A DNA stretch of 64,000 nt from UBA4486 sp041984885. Its GTDB lineage: Bacteria > Pseudomonadota > Gammaproteobacteria > Eutrophobiales > Eutrophobiaceae. The number at the start of each line of letters is the position of its first letter. Within the stretch, counting starts at the first letter, position 1. Positions 8,214 through 17,339 of this stretch are shown piece by piece. Where the stretch lies: contig JBHIXH010000004.1 in assembly GCA_041984885.1 (NCBI GenBank), positions 1-64,000 on the forward strand, written 5' to 3'. The translations under genes and the position numbers were made by a program. A model generated the notes under the pieces. That model had not been told where the DNA came from and searched no databases. It saw only the letters and a list, made by a program, of their open reading frames with translations.

Positions 8214-9734
8214 ATGTGTGGCATTATCGGTATTGTCAGTAACAGCCCGGTCAATCAAATGATTTTTGACGGACTGACGATGTTGCAACATCGTGGTCAG
8301 GATGCAGCCGGCATGGTTACGTATGATGATGGTCGGTTGTATCTCCGGAAAAACAATGGTCTCGTGCGTGACGTGTTTCATACACGCCATATGCTGAACC
8401 TGCGTGGCAACATGGGTATAGGTCATGTGCGCTATCCGACTGCTGGTTGTGCATCTTCGGCCGAGGCACAGCCTTTCTATGTCAATTCCCCGTACGGTAT
8501 CACGCTGGCGCACAACGGCAACCTGACAAATGGCGAGGCGTTAAAAGAAGAATTATTCCGCGACGATTTACGCCATTTAAATACCGAGTCAGATTCCGAA
8601 GTGTTGTTGAACGTACTGGCGCATGAATTGCAGAAACAACACAAATTACGATTATCGGTGGATGACGTTTTCGATGCCGTTGCCGCATTACACAAACGTT
8701 GTCATGGCGGTTATGCCGCAGTCGCGATGATCAGTGGTTTTGGTATTCTTGCCTTTCGTGATCCGAACGGTATTCGTCCGGTTATCTACGGTGAACGCGT
8801 TACCTCCCGTGGCAAGGAATATATTATTGCCTCCGAGAGTGTCGCGATCGATTCGCTTGATTTCGAGTCGGTCCGCGACGTAAAGCCGGGCGAAGCCATA
8901 TTTATTACCAAAGATGGAGAGTTTTACTCCCGACAATGTGCCGAGCAGCCAAGGTACGCGCCGTGTATTTTTGAACATGTCTATCTGGCCAGACCGGACT
9001 CCATCATTGACGGCATCTCGGTGTACAAGGCCCGTTTGCGCATGGGGGAGACACTGGCCGACAAGATTCTGCGCATAAAACCGGATCATGATATTGATGT
9101 GGTTATACCGATTCCGGATACAGGCAGAACCTCGGCGATCCCGCTTGCCTACAAACTTGGCGTGAAGTACCGCGAAGGGTTTATCAAAAACCGTTACATC
9201 CCGCGTACGTTTATCATGCCCGGACAAGCGGTGCGGAAAAAATCAGTACGGCAGAAATTGAATGCAATCGAACTGGAGTTCAAGGACAAAAATGTTCTTC
9301 TTGTTGATGATTCCATCGTCCGTGGCACAACCTCCGGTGAAATCATCCAGATGGCACGCGATGCCGGTGCAAAGAAGGTCTATTTTGCTTCGGCTGCTCC
9401 CCCGGTTAAATATCCGAATGTTTACGGCATTGATATGCCAGCCGTTGATGAGTTAATCGCGCATAATAAATCCGAACAGGAGATCGCCGACATTATTGGG
9501 GCTGACTGGTTGTTATACCAGGATCTGGAAGATTTGATTGAGTCAGCAAGGCTTGGTAATCCCGAGATCGAGGATTTTGATACATCCTGTTTTGATTCCC
9601 GTTATGTCACCGGTGATGTCAGTCAGGATTACCTCGATCACCTGGCTGAAATTCGCAACGATGATGCGAAATCACGCCAGAGTGTCAGTGATGAAAACCT
9701 GATCGATTTATCGAATGCAGCCGATTTAAGCTGA
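8214..9734 (+). CDS. purF: Amidophosphoribosyltransferase
   Basis: PurF makes 5-phosphoribosylamine from PRPP and glutamine, the first committed step of purine synthesis. The start must be the ATG at 8214 because removal of that Met exposes the catalytic Cys (MCGIIGIV), the N-terminal nucleophile. The in-frame GTG at 8202 would bury it. The glutaminase domain fills about residues 1-230. The PRPP-binding loop VLLVDDSIVRGTTS lies near residues 361-374. At 506 residues the length is normal. Downstream, a weak GC hairpin (CAGCG/CGCTG, near 9749-9766) could end the long operon. Confidence 0.97.
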   Translation: MCGIIGIVSNSPVNQMIFDGLTMLQHRGQDAAGMVTYDDGRLYLRKNNGLVRDVFHTRHMLNLRGNMGIGHVRYPTAGCASSAEAQPFYVNSPYGITLAHNGNLTNGEALKEELFRDDLRHLNTESDSEVLLNVLAHELQKQHKLRLSVDDVFDAVAALHKRCHGGYAAVAMISGFGILAFRDPNGIRPVIYGERVTSRGKEYIIASESVAIDSLDFESVRDVKPGEAIFITKDGEFYSRQCAEQPRYAPCIFEHVYLARPDSIIDGISVYKARLRMGETLADKILRIKPDHDIDVVIPIPDTGRTSAIPLAYKLGVKYREGFIKNRYIPRTFIMPGQAVRKKSVRQKLNAIELEFKDKNVLLVDDSIVRGTTSGEIIQMARDAGAKKVYFASAAPPVKYPNVYGIDMPAVDELIAHNKSEQEIADIIGADWLLYQDLEDLIESARLGNPEIEDFDTSCFDSRYVTGDVSQDYLDHLAEIRNDDAKSRQSVSDENLIDLSNAADLS

Positions 9735-10072
9735 TTGGACATACTGGCAGCGATAATTAGCCGCTGATAAAAAAGAAAAATCCGGCAATAACTCAAAGAA
9801 AAATTCTGCCATAGTCCACGCCCGTATGATGTTGAAATATCGACCTGTCTAGGTCTCACGTATTCTTATGGGCGATGCCAGTTTCCGGTAGTTTCACTGT
9901 TTCTCACGTCTATTGTCGGTATTTGCGCCGATTAAAATCTGGATAATTTCGGGCAGGTGTCCAGCAGTGTATTTATTAGTGTGATGCAGATCATAAAAAA
10001 ACCATCTAAAAACAGAAACAATTTTTTTTTCTGTTAACTTGTTGACACTTTTCTCACTGTCGTCAGGCACGC
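9735..10072. other. Intergenic region between purF and the CNBD gene
   Basis: These 338 bp hold no open frame I can support. The proximal part has a weak hairpin after purF followed by A-rich sequence. The middle contains GACCT-GTCT-AGGTC, a short hairpin of unknown meaning. The distal part contains the CRP-like palindrome listed separately, then an A- and T-rich stretch. TTGACA at 10042-10047 could be a -35 element, but no good -10 follows at the right spacing. Confidence 0.6.
9980..9995 (+). promoter_or_regulatory. CRP-like binding site upstream of the CNBD gene
   Basis: TGTGA-TGCAGA-TCATA matches the cAMP-CRP consensus TGTGA-N6-TCACA at all five bases of the first half and four of five of the second, with exact 6-bp spacing. 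It lies 78 bp upstream of the start codon at 10073. Because the downstream gene encodes a cyclic nucleotide-binding domain and cyaA lies 2.3 kb away, control by cAMP is plausible, but a single site of this size can occur by chance. Confidence 0.4.
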
Positions 10073-10432
10073 ATGGATATTCTCGAACTTTTCCACGGAC
10101 AAAATCATGTCATCAAATATCAGGCCGGTGACCTGATATTTGAAGATGGTGACATTGGCGAAAACATGTATGTTGTCGTCGAAGGAGAAGTCGAGATTTT
10201 TATCGCTGACAAGTTAATGTCCTCCATAACAATCGGTGACATTTTTGGCGAAATGGCATTAATCGAAACCAAACCCAGATGTGCCACTGCAGTTGCCAAA
10301 ACTCCCTGCGCACTGGTCTGGGTTGACCGCAAACGCTTTGCCGAGCTGGTTCAGCAAATGCCGATGTTTTCCGTTTTTGTGATGCGTGTGCTCGCAGAAC
10401 GGTTGCGTAAAATGAACGACTATCTCAGGTAG
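10073..10432 (+). CDS. Stand-alone cyclic nucleotide-binding domain protein
   Basis: The 119-residue protein is almost entirely one CNBD/cupin-like barrel. Its phosphate-binding cassette reads FGEMALIETKPRCATA, with Gly59-Glu60 and Arg69 at the positions that in CRP and PKA contact the ribose and cyclic phosphate, so ligand binding looks intact. There is no DNA-binding domain and no membrane segment; the C terminus is one helix (MRVLAERLRKMNDYLR). It may act as a small cAMP-responsive adaptor or regulator. It is monocistronic and convergent with the mtiP operon, 10 bp from the mtiP stop. Function beyond ligand binding is unknown. Confidence 0.88.
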   Translation: MDILELFHGQNHVIKYQAGDLIFEDGDIGENMYVVVEGEVEIFIADKLMSSITIGDIFGEMALIETKPRCATAVAKTPCALVWVDRKRFAELVQQMPMFSVFVMRVLAERLRKMNDYLR

Positions 10433-10442
10433 GTAACCCTAT

Positions 10443-11183
10443 TCAGCCGGAAGAGAGTAGTGCTTCCAGCAATTTTCGTACAGTCGTTGTGCAGGATTCC
10501 AGGTTCTGCTTGATCTCGTCCATTGTGATCTCATCCTTGTCTTTGCCGGCGGCCCAGTTGACCACCATGCAAATTGAGGCATAGTCAAGTTTAAGTTCAC
10601 GTGCCAACGCGGCCTCCGGCATTCCGGTCATGCCTACCAGGTCACAGCCATCCTGTTGCAAGCGCTGAATCTCTGCGGCCGTTTCCAGCCTGGGACCTTG
10701 CGTTGCGCCGTATGTGGCTTTATCAAGCAGGGGGATATCTGCCGCTGCCGCAGACTTGATCAGGCGTTGTCGTAACATTTCCGAGTAAGGTCGGGTAAAG
10801 TCGATATGTATGACTTCGTTTAATCCGTCTTCAAAAAATGTATGGCCCCGACCCCAGGTGTAATCGATAATTTGATCCGGTATCACAAGGTGGCCTGGCG
10901 CCATATCAGGGGTGATGCCACCGACTGCATTGATCGCGTAGATCCGATCCACACCGATAGAATGTAATGCATCGATGTTTGCCCGGTAATTGATTTTATG
11001 TGGCGGGATTACATGCGGATTACCATGCCGTGGCAGAAAAACGATTTCCTGATCGGCAAATGTTCCCAGCGTCAACACACCGGAGTGTTCGCCATACTGC
11101 GACTTTTGAATTTTATGACCGTCTACGTTCAGGCCTTCCAGTGTTGCCAGGCCCGAGCCGCCAATGATGCCAATCTTGCTCAT
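10443..11183 (-). CDS. mtiP: S-methyl-5'-thioinosine phosphorylase
   Basis: The 246-residue product belongs to the PNP/MTAP family: it starts IGIIGGSGL, carries LPRHG and HKINYRANI, and has GPRLETAAEI. The base-recognition loop reads VNWAAG rather than the aspartate-bearing TDYD-type loop of adenine-specific MTAP, which points to a 6-oxopurine substrate, as in the Pseudomonas aeruginosa enzyme. It would split methylthioinosine into hypoxanthine and methylthioribose 1-phosphate. hpt lies 3 bp upstream and would salvage the hypoxanthine, which supports the choice over plain MTAP. Confidence 0.85.
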   Translation of the reverse strand: MSKIGIIGGSGLATLEGLNVDGHKIQKSQYGEHSGVLTLGTFADQEIVFLPRHGNPHVIPPHKINYRANIDALHSIGVDRIYAINAVGGITPDMAPGHLVIPDQIIDYTWGRGHTFFEDGLNEVIHIDFTRPYSEMLRQRLIKSAAAADIPLLDKATYGATQGPRLETAAEIQRLQQDGCDLVGMTGMPEAALARELKLDYASICMVVNWAAGKDKDEITMDEIKQNLESCTTTVRKLLEALLSSG

Positions 11184-11186
11184 AAA

Positions 11187-11744
11187 TCAGTGCCCTTTCA
11201 CCGCGTAAATACCATGACAGTTACGTAAATAATTCTTGTAATCCATGCCATAGCCGAAGACGTATCGATCCGGAATTTCCACACCGGTAAAATCAGCTTT
11301 ATGCAGTGTGCCGAGACGTTGTGTTTGCTTGTCGACAAGCACGGCAGAGTAAACCTTGCTGGCTCCGAGCTGGTTACACTCGTTTACGATCGAGGACAGG
11401 GTGACACCCTTGTCGAGAATGTCATCGACGATCAAGACGGTACGGTTTTCCAGTGAAATATTCGGTGTTCTTTCCCAATGAAGCTCACTGCCCGAGGTCT
11501 CGCCCCGGTATCGGGTGGCATGCGCATAGTCAAGCTGTAACGGGAAGCGTAGACGTGGTAACAACAACCCTGTCGGGACGATACCACCGGTCATAATGCT
11601 GAGTAAGACAGGATTCGACTGGCCAATGGTTTCAGTAATGGTCGCAGCCATGTTGTCCAGCGCCTGTTCGACCTCGGCCTCGCTGAACAACAGATCGGCC
11701 TCGGCCTCGACCTGGCTGATTTCTTCGAGGATCGATTCAGTCAT
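11187..11744 (-). CDS. hpt: Hypoxanthine-guanine phosphoribosyltransferase
   Basis: This 185-residue PRTase has the PRPP motif VLIVDDILDKGVTL and the purine-binding C-terminal YVFGYGMDY. It converts hypoxanthine or guanine plus PRPP to IMP or GMP. I chose the ATG at 11744 (MTESILEE): it overlaps the stop of the upstream ATPase gene as ATGA, whereas the longer frame from 11831 only reads the ATPase gene out of frame. The next gene, mtiP, supplies hypoxanthine. Confidence 0.9.
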   Translation of the reverse strand: MTESILEEISQVEAEADLLFSEAEVEQALDNMAATITETIGQSNPVLLSIMTGGIVPTGLLLPRLRFPLQLDYAHATRYRGETSGSELHWERTPNISLENRTVLIVDDILDKGVTLSSIVNECNQLGASKVYSAVLVDKQTQRLGTLHKADFTGVEIPDRYVFGYGMDYKNYLRNCHGIYAVKGH

Positions 11745-12619
11745 GAACTTTCCAGCTTTTTCATTCCGGCCCGGTGTTTGGCAAACTGCCAGGCACTGCG
11801 ACCGCTGCGCGAGCCACGTTGTAATGCCCATTTCAGCGCTTCAGCACGTGCTTCGGTATCGTTGGCTGTGTTGGCAACCTGATAATGTGATAACCAGTGA
11901 TCGACGATCGATAAATACTGATCCTGATTGAACGGCTGAAAAGACAGCCATAATCCAAAGCGCTCGGACAGTGAAATTTTTTCCTCGACCGCCTCACTCA
12001 TATGCAATTCATCAAATTTAAAGCCACTGTCCAGGTTATCCTGCATTGATTCCGGCATCAGGTGTCGACGGTTTGACGTCGCATAGATCAGAATATTTTC
12101 CGGGGTCTTGCAGATAGAACCGTCCAATACCACTTTTAACGATTTATAATTCTCGTCGTTCGCGGAAAATGACAGGTCATCACAATAAATGAGGTAGCGG
12201 TATTGATCGGCATGCAGGCTATCGACAATATCCGGTAAATCGCCCAAAGACAGTCGATCGACTTCAACCAGTTTCAAATCGCGATCACGGTATTCATTGA
12301 ACAGCGCCCTGATTAAAGAAGACTTGCCCGTACCTTTAGGCCCCCAGAGTAATACGTTATTGGCCGGTGCACCGATCAGAAATTGCTCTGTATTGGTTTT
12401 GATCAGCTGTTTTTGCCTGTCAATGCACAGCAGATCGGCCAGCTTTATGTCGCTGAGTTGGCTTACTGCCTGTAAATAGCCCTTGCCCTGACCTCGCTGA
12501 CGCCAGCGAAAGGCGGGGGCCGTATCGATGTCGACCGACCCGGATTGTGCAGGTACGAAGGATTCCAATCGGTCGAGCAGGCGATTGGCACGTTCAAACC
12601 ATTGTTCCGGATTCGTCAT
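11741..12619 (-). CDS. DUF815-type AAA ATPase
   Basis: The 292-residue protein has a Walker A motif GPKGTGKSS (residues 93-101) and a Walker B-like YLIYCDDLSF, with the overall layout of the DUF815 family of P-loop ATPases related to DnaA/IstB-like AAA proteins. The last part, WQFAKHRAG, is typical of the family. Its cellular role is not established. It lies between cyaA (86 bp upstream) and hpt (4-bp ATGA overlap), so it is probably cotranscribed with them. Confidence 0.85.
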   Translation of the reverse strand: MTNPEQWFERANRLLDRLESFVPAQSGSVDIDTAPAFRWRQRGQGKGYLQAVSQLSDIKLADLLCIDRQKQLIKTNTEQFLIGAPANNVLLWGPKGTGKSSLIRALFNEYRDRDLKLVEVDRLSLGDLPDIVDSLHADQYRYLIYCDDLSFSANDENYKSLKVVLDGSICKTPENILIYATSNRRHLMPESMQDNLDSGFKFDELHMSEAVEEKISLSERFGLWLSFQPFNQDQYLSIVDHWLSHYQVANTANDTEARAEALKWALQRGSRSGRSAWQFAKHRAGMKKLESS

Positions 12620-12705
12620 ATCTTGAGGCTACAGTGAAATGGCGGAGCCTGAATCAATCCCGCTTAAAACCGGTTTGTTCCAGGTCGATTGACTGCAATT
12701 ATCTT

Positions 12706-15546
12706 TTACTGGGAGATCGACTGCAATGCCTGATTCAACTTGCCCTCGATCAGCTTTTTATAGTTGAGGTAATGAATCGTCTGCAGGTTTTCCGGCGCGA
12801 TAATATTCAGAATACCGCGGGAAAAATCGATATCAGTGATGTAGATGGGGTAGCGGGATTTATCCTTGCGCAGGGCATTGATCTCGCCCGCCACCACTTC
12901 GTAGACATTCTTTCCATGCTCCAGTGACGAGTACTCCTGGCCGTCGTAATAGATGCTGATGGCGGTTTGTTCCTGGTCGTCAAGACTGCCGATCACCTTG
13001 ATCTCGGTGTAAGAACGGGCCTGTTCCGACTTCGCCCCGGTGGCCGGGGTAATGCTGAATTTCCCGGAACGCGACGTGCGAATCTCGTAGTACCCGGTAT
13101 CGATATCCTCGATATTGATCATGTCACCGGTAATAAAACGTTTTCGATTCAGTATCGAGGTAAAAAACAGGTCAAAATGACTGATTAATGCCGCTTCATT
13201 CAGGAATGGAATGGATTGTTGAAATAATGTCCCGTGTTCATCAAGGATATGAATCTGAACCGCATCGCCTTTGATAAAGTAGAAAACCTGAATCAGCGAC
13301 TCCTGGTTTAATTTGTAAATATGTGGCAGGCAGGTATTCCACTGATTATTTCGATCAAAAATGATCTGGCTGAAACACTCGCCTGGCTGTCCCAGGTAGC
13401 GTTGCAGATTCTGGTTTGTCAGGCTGTCTCGATGGGTAAATTTTCCCTCGTTGAATTCCAGCACATAATGCATGTCTGCTGCTTCGAGTATATAGCGACA
13501 ATGAGCCTGGTGCTGTTTTCCATAGATCGAATGGGTAATGTCCTTGATAAGCGTTTTGATGCGTTTCGCGATCGTGATGCCGTGATTAATTGAAAAACTA
13601 TGTACGGAAAGGCTGGCATCCGGAATTGCCCGCGTGTCAGGTGACCAGGATAAAAAATCACAGATACACTGCATAAACCCGTCCATGCCCTCATAATGAT
13701 AGACGAGCACTTCATCCCAACTTGTTGTGATTATTAAATCAAATTTCTGCGCCAGGTTTTTATGTAATCCACCATAGCTGAACGCATCATTCCGGCTGCT
13801 GGTTACCATACGACCATCATCGGCCATATTCGTCACCGGTGTTGCCTCCACATTGATAAATAACGCGGCCTGTTTGATTTTTGATGTCGTACTCAGGTCA
13901 TTAAAATCCGCATTCCCCGGGTTTCGTTGTGGAAACAGCTCGGTCAATGCTTCCAGGATGTCACGTATCTGGCGCACCGTGATCGTATTGTTTTCGCAAT
14001 ACAACAGCATCGCGGTATGCTCGCCTATTACATGATTTAAATGACACCAGATGACCAGTTCAATCAGACCGCGTGTACGTTTTAACGGTTTTTGATCACT
14101 GGCCATGGAAGGGGCAACCCGCCCGCGATACAGGGACCAGGTTGTTGATTCCGCACGTTGATCGAGGATCAAGGTTATTTCAGATTCGGATGTGTCCGGT
14201 GCAATACCACGATTCAGTATGTCAACCTTGCCCGGTTTCCGTTCAAACGCGGCATACAGTTTTCGTCCGAGCACATTCAGTTCAGTTTCGCTGATACGAT
14301 AAACGTCGGCATTGCGCCGGGCAAAGTTGGACAACACCCGGTAGCTTTCTGTCAGCGTCTTGATTAGTTTCGTTTTCTGGGTTGCAACGTTATCAATCTT
14401 CCATTCGTCAATCTTGTCCATCAGCCGGGTGTGGTTCTCATCCCAGCCCCAGTCCTGTACCATGGCCTTAAATATGTGGCGGCGAGTTGATGTATTTTCC
14501 GGTTTGACACTCCGACTCAGTTTTTCGTTGATCTTGAAATAGAAACTTTCGCGAAACGTATTCAGGCGGTCCTTGTCCTGGTTGACCATCAAATATTCTT
14601 CAATCCTTTTATACAGAATAATGTAGGGATCGAACGACTCGATTTCCTTTTCATCCAGGTATACCTGTTTTTTAAACTTGCTGGATAACAGTTCAATATG
14701 CGGATGCTCGCTGGCGTAGGCCTCCATTAACAGTAATTTCATCACTGATTTGTACGGTGAGCTGATACCCTTGTATAACTGCCAGACTGCCGCACCAAAA
14801 AACTCGTCCGCCGGTACCGGTACGGCACTGCCAAAATCGATGATGTCATTCGAGTCGATATAGCGTTTTTCCAGCAGGCCATTCACATAGTCTTCATAGT
14901 TCATTTCCTGTTCCGGTGGTACCAGCCACCAGACTGGGTAACGGCCGGCGATCAACAGGCTGGAACGATAAAACTCATCGAGTAACAGGTAATGTTGACT
15001 GGAGCCGCTGCTCTCGGTCGACAGGCTCTGGTGTTCACCTGAACGGAACGCTTCTGCGCTGAAAATAAAAAAGTGAACTTCCAGCTTCAGGGTCATTGCC
15101 CATTGTTCAATGGCCTCGGCCTTTTCCTTCAATTCCTCAATCTGATCAGCATCAAGGTCATCCGCATGCAGCAACCAGATATCGAAGTCACTTTTGTTCG
15201 TGTAGGCAATCGAACCACTGCTTCCCATAAAATACATGCCATGTATATTCATGCGGAAACGGGCCCGTCGATTATGCTGGAATGACTTGAAGTGTTTCTT
15301 CGCTGCCTGCAACGTTGATTGTTGCGGCATGTAATGCGAGATACCGGCTGGCGTCTGCTTTGATATGTAGCCGGGAAACTGTGGATGATTCGTGTGGAAC
15401 ATTAACGGTAGTAGTTGCAGGAAATCCTTCTGCGCGGTCGTCAACATCTCGTGGACGAGTCGCAGCCGCTGCTCATTCACCCTGAAAAAGCGGTCACGGA
15501 CAGACTGGATACTGGTGTCTGTCTCGGGTAGTGGCATATTTCTCAT
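12706..15546 (-). CDS. cyaA: Class I adenylate cyclase
   Basis: The 946-residue product has the N-terminal nucleotidyltransferase-like catalytic domain of class I cyclases: GSSGS at residues 108-112 followed by SDFDIW, whose two Asp residues bind metal. The rest is the long C-terminal regulatory region, and length is close to the family norm of about 850-950. It makes cAMP from ATP in the cytoplasm. It heads a minus-strand operon with the DUF815 ATPase, hpt and mtiP. Two proteins with cyclic nucleotide pockets are encoded in this window (10073 and 62106). I see no clear CRP site in its own upstream region. Confidence 0.96.
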   Translation of the reverse strand: MRNMPLPETDTSIQSVRDRFFRVNEQRLRLVHEMLTTAQKDFLQLLPLMFHTNHPQFPGYISKQTPAGISHYMPQQSTLQAAKKHFKSFQHNRRARFRMNIHGMYFMGSSGSIAYTNKSDFDIWLLHADDLDADQIEELKEKAEAIEQWAMTLKLEVHFFIFSAEAFRSGEHQSLSTESSGSSQHYLLLDEFYRSSLLIAGRYPVWWLVPPEQEMNYEDYVNGLLEKRYIDSNDIIDFGSAVPVPADEFFGAAVWQLYKGISSPYKSVMKLLLMEAYASEHPHIELLSSKFKKQVYLDEKEIESFDPYIILYKRIEEYLMVNQDKDRLNTFRESFYFKINEKLSRSVKPENTSTRRHIFKAMVQDWGWDENHTRLMDKIDEWKIDNVATQKTKLIKTLTESYRVLSNFARRNADVYRISETELNVLGRKLYAAFERKPGKVDILNRGIAPDTSESEITLILDQRAESTTWSLYRGRVAPSMASDQKPLKRTRGLIELVIWCHLNHVIGEHTAMLLYCENNTITVRQIRDILEALTELFPQRNPGNADFNDLSTTSKIKQAALFINVEATPVTNMADDGRMVTSSRNDAFSYGGLHKNLAQKFDLIITTSWDEVLVYHYEGMDGFMQCICDFLSWSPDTRAIPDASLSVHSFSINHGITIAKRIKTLIKDITHSIYGKQHQAHCRYILEAADMHYVLEFNEGKFTHRDSLTNQNLQRYLGQPGECFSQIIFDRNNQWNTCLPHIYKLNQESLIQVFYFIKGDAVQIHILDEHGTLFQQSIPFLNEAALISHFDLFFTSILNRKRFITGDMINIEDIDTGYYEIRTSRSGKFSITPATGAKSEQARSYTEIKVIGSLDDQEQTAISIYYDGQEYSSLEHGKNVYEVVAGEINALRKDKSRYPIYITDIDFSRGILNIIAPENLQTIHYLNYKKLIEGKLNQALQSISQ

Positions 15547-16009
15547 AGAGGTGAGTTCTCCTGCAGTCGCGTTTTAACCAAACCCGCGGGATTGAATTAT
15601 TAGCGGGCTCAGCTTGTTATCGGCGCAAACGGTCGATTTATTGAATCAATTTTGTGTCGTGGGTTAACTGCGAGTAATAAATAATAAGTAATAAATTCAA
15701 TAAATTAGAATGAAACAGGGGTGCCGGTACCGGGCAGAAAGGGGGTATTTACTGTGTCTCGGTCGGTTCACCTTCGCACCCCGGTGTACCGTACAAAAGC
15801 GGCTACGACGCCGATCCCTGAGCTATCGTAAATCACGCTTATTCATGCATTTACAGCGGTAATTTGGTAACCTTCTGAGCGATTTTAATCGACCCTTCGA
15901 TGCTGACATTTTCCGTTGCTGGCGATGCCTCGTCGACAGCCCACCGTCAATTCCAGTCGGGTCAGAATTCACCAGGTTTTACAGATATAGAAACAGGAGA
16001 ACTGTGTAA
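15547..16009. other. Long intergenic region between cyaA and glyA
   Basis: These 463 bp separate the divergent cyaA and glyA genes and contain no convincing ORF. Near 15674-15711 is an AT-rich stretch ending in TAGAAT (15706-15711), a possible -10 element for glyA whose transcript would start near 15718, right at the first base of a strong inverted repeat. The remaining 220 bp before glyA are of mixed composition. I do not recognise a glycine, SAM or tetrahydrofolate riboswitch. AGGAG just before 16010 is the glyA ribosome site. Confidence 0.6.
15718..15791 (+). promoter_or_regulatory. Inverted-repeat leader element upstream of glyA
   Basis: Two pairings compete. GGGGTGC (15718-15724) is exactly complementary to GCACCCC (15776-15782), and CGGTACCGGG (15725-15734) pairs with CCCGGT-ACCG (15780-15791) around a two-base bulge. 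Both use bases 15780-15782, so they cannot form fully together. This could be an RNA switch or attenuator, or merely a GC-rich operator region. No family assignment is possible by eye. Confidence 0.4.
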
Positions 16010-17263
16010 ATGTTTACCAAAGATATGAAAGTCGCCGGGTTTGACGATGAACTCTGGCAAGCGATGGAAGGAGAACGGGTGCGCCAGGAAGAGCACATTG
16101 AATTAATTGCGTCTGAAAACATGACCAGCCCGCGCGTAATGGAGTGTCAGGGGTCGTATCTGACGAATAAATATGCCGAAGGTTATCCCGGCAAACGCTA
16201 TTACGGCGGTTGTGAATATGTCGATGTCGCCGAGCAATTGGCCATTGATCGTTGCAATCAATTATTTGGCTCTGATTGGGCAAACGTGCAACCGCACTCG
16301 GGTTCACAGGCCAACGGCGCTGTTTACCTGGCGCTGATCGAACCGGGCGACACCGTCATGGGTATGAGCCTGGCACACGGCGGTCACCTGACCCACGGTG
16401 CTTCCGTCAACGTTTCCGGCCGTATCTATAACGCCGTTCAGTATGGTGTGAACGATGAAGGTCTGATCGATTATGATGAAGTCGAGAAACTCGCCCTCGA
16501 ACACAAGCCGAAGTTATTAATGACCGGTTTTTCTGCCTATTCACGTGTCGTCGATTGGCAGCGTTTTCGTGACATTGCCGACAAGGTCGGTGCCATCATG
16601 GTCTCTGACATCGCGCACGTCGCGGGTCTGGTTGCTACCGGTGAATATCCAAGCCCGGTCCAGATCGCTGACGTTACAACAACGACGACACACAAAACCC
16701 TGCGAGGTCCGCGCTCCGGCCTGATCATGGGTAAAGCGAACGAGGACATCCAGAAGAAGATCAACTTCATGGTGTTCCCGGCGTACCAGGGTGGTCCGCA
16801 CATGCACACGATCGCCGGCAAGGCGGTCGCGTTTAAAGAAGCAATGTCGGATGATTTCATACAGTACATCAAGGAAGTGAAAGCCAACGCGAAAGCGATG
16901 GCAGAAACGTTTATCGAACGTGGTTTGAAAATCGTCTCCGGCGGTACGGACAATCATCTGTTCCTGGTCGACATGATTGAAAAGGGACTGACCGGCAAGG
17001 AAGTCGACGCGGCACTGGGTCGTGCGAATATCACCGTCAATAAAAATGCGGTGCCGAATGATCCGCAATCGCCGTTTGTCACCAGTGGTATTCGCATCGG
17101 TACGCCGTCAATCACCACACGTGGTTTTAACGAAGACGATTGCCGTAATGTGGCCAACTGGATTTGCGACATCATGGACAATGTCAGTGATGACAGTGTC
17201 ATTGAACGCGTCAAGGGCGACGTGGTGGCACTGTGTAAAAGCAGACCGCTATATAATAATTAA
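16010..17263 (+). CDS. glyA: Serine hydroxymethyltransferase
   Basis: The 417-residue PLP enzyme interconverts serine and glycine with tetrahydrofolate, the main source of one-carbon units. It has the signature around the PLP lysine, TTTTHKTLRGPRSG, and the N-terminal ELIASENMTSP. Length is typical. A strong ribosome site (ACAGGAGAAC) precedes the ATG. It is followed by a probable hairpin terminator and then nrdR, an order common in gammaproteobacteria. Confidence 0.97.
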   Translation: MFTKDMKVAGFDDELWQAMEGERVRQEEHIELIASENMTSPRVMECQGSYLTNKYAEGYPGKRYYGGCEYVDVAEQLAIDRCNQLFGSDWANVQPHSGSQANGAVYLALIEPGDTVMGMSLAHGGHLTHGASVNVSGRIYNAVQYGVNDEGLIDYDEVEKLALEHKPKLLMTGFSAYSRVVDWQRFRDIADKVGAIMVSDIAHVAGLVATGEYPSPVQIADVTTTTTHKTLRGPRSGLIMGKANEDIQKKINFMVFPAYQGGPHMHTIAGKAVAFKEAMSDDFIQYIKEVKANAKAMAETFIERGLKIVSGGTDNHLFLVDMIEKGLTGKEVDAALGRANITVNKNAVPNDPQSPFVTSGIRIGTPSITTRGFNEDDCRNVANWICDIMDNVSDDSVIERVKGDVVALCKSRPLYNN

Positions 17264-17282
17264 TCTGCGCTGAATGCGGGTA

Positions 17283-17305
17283 CGGGGTCGGCCATGCCGG
17301 CCCCG
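17283..17305 (+). terminator. Hairpin between glyA and nrdR
   Basis: CGGGGTCGGC, loop CAT, then GCCGGCCCCG forms a ten-pair stem with one G-U pair directly after glyA. It is followed by GGTTTC rather than a clean T-run, so termination may be partial and allow some read-through to nrdR and the riboflavin genes. Confidence 0.5.
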
Positions 17306-17339
17306 GTTTCTGGTATCACATAACAACAGGGGGATGTGA

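Noticed and set aside
15547..16009. Glycine riboswitch upstream of glyA
   Set aside because: The conserved tandem aptamer cores are not present; only the unassigned inverted repeats remain.
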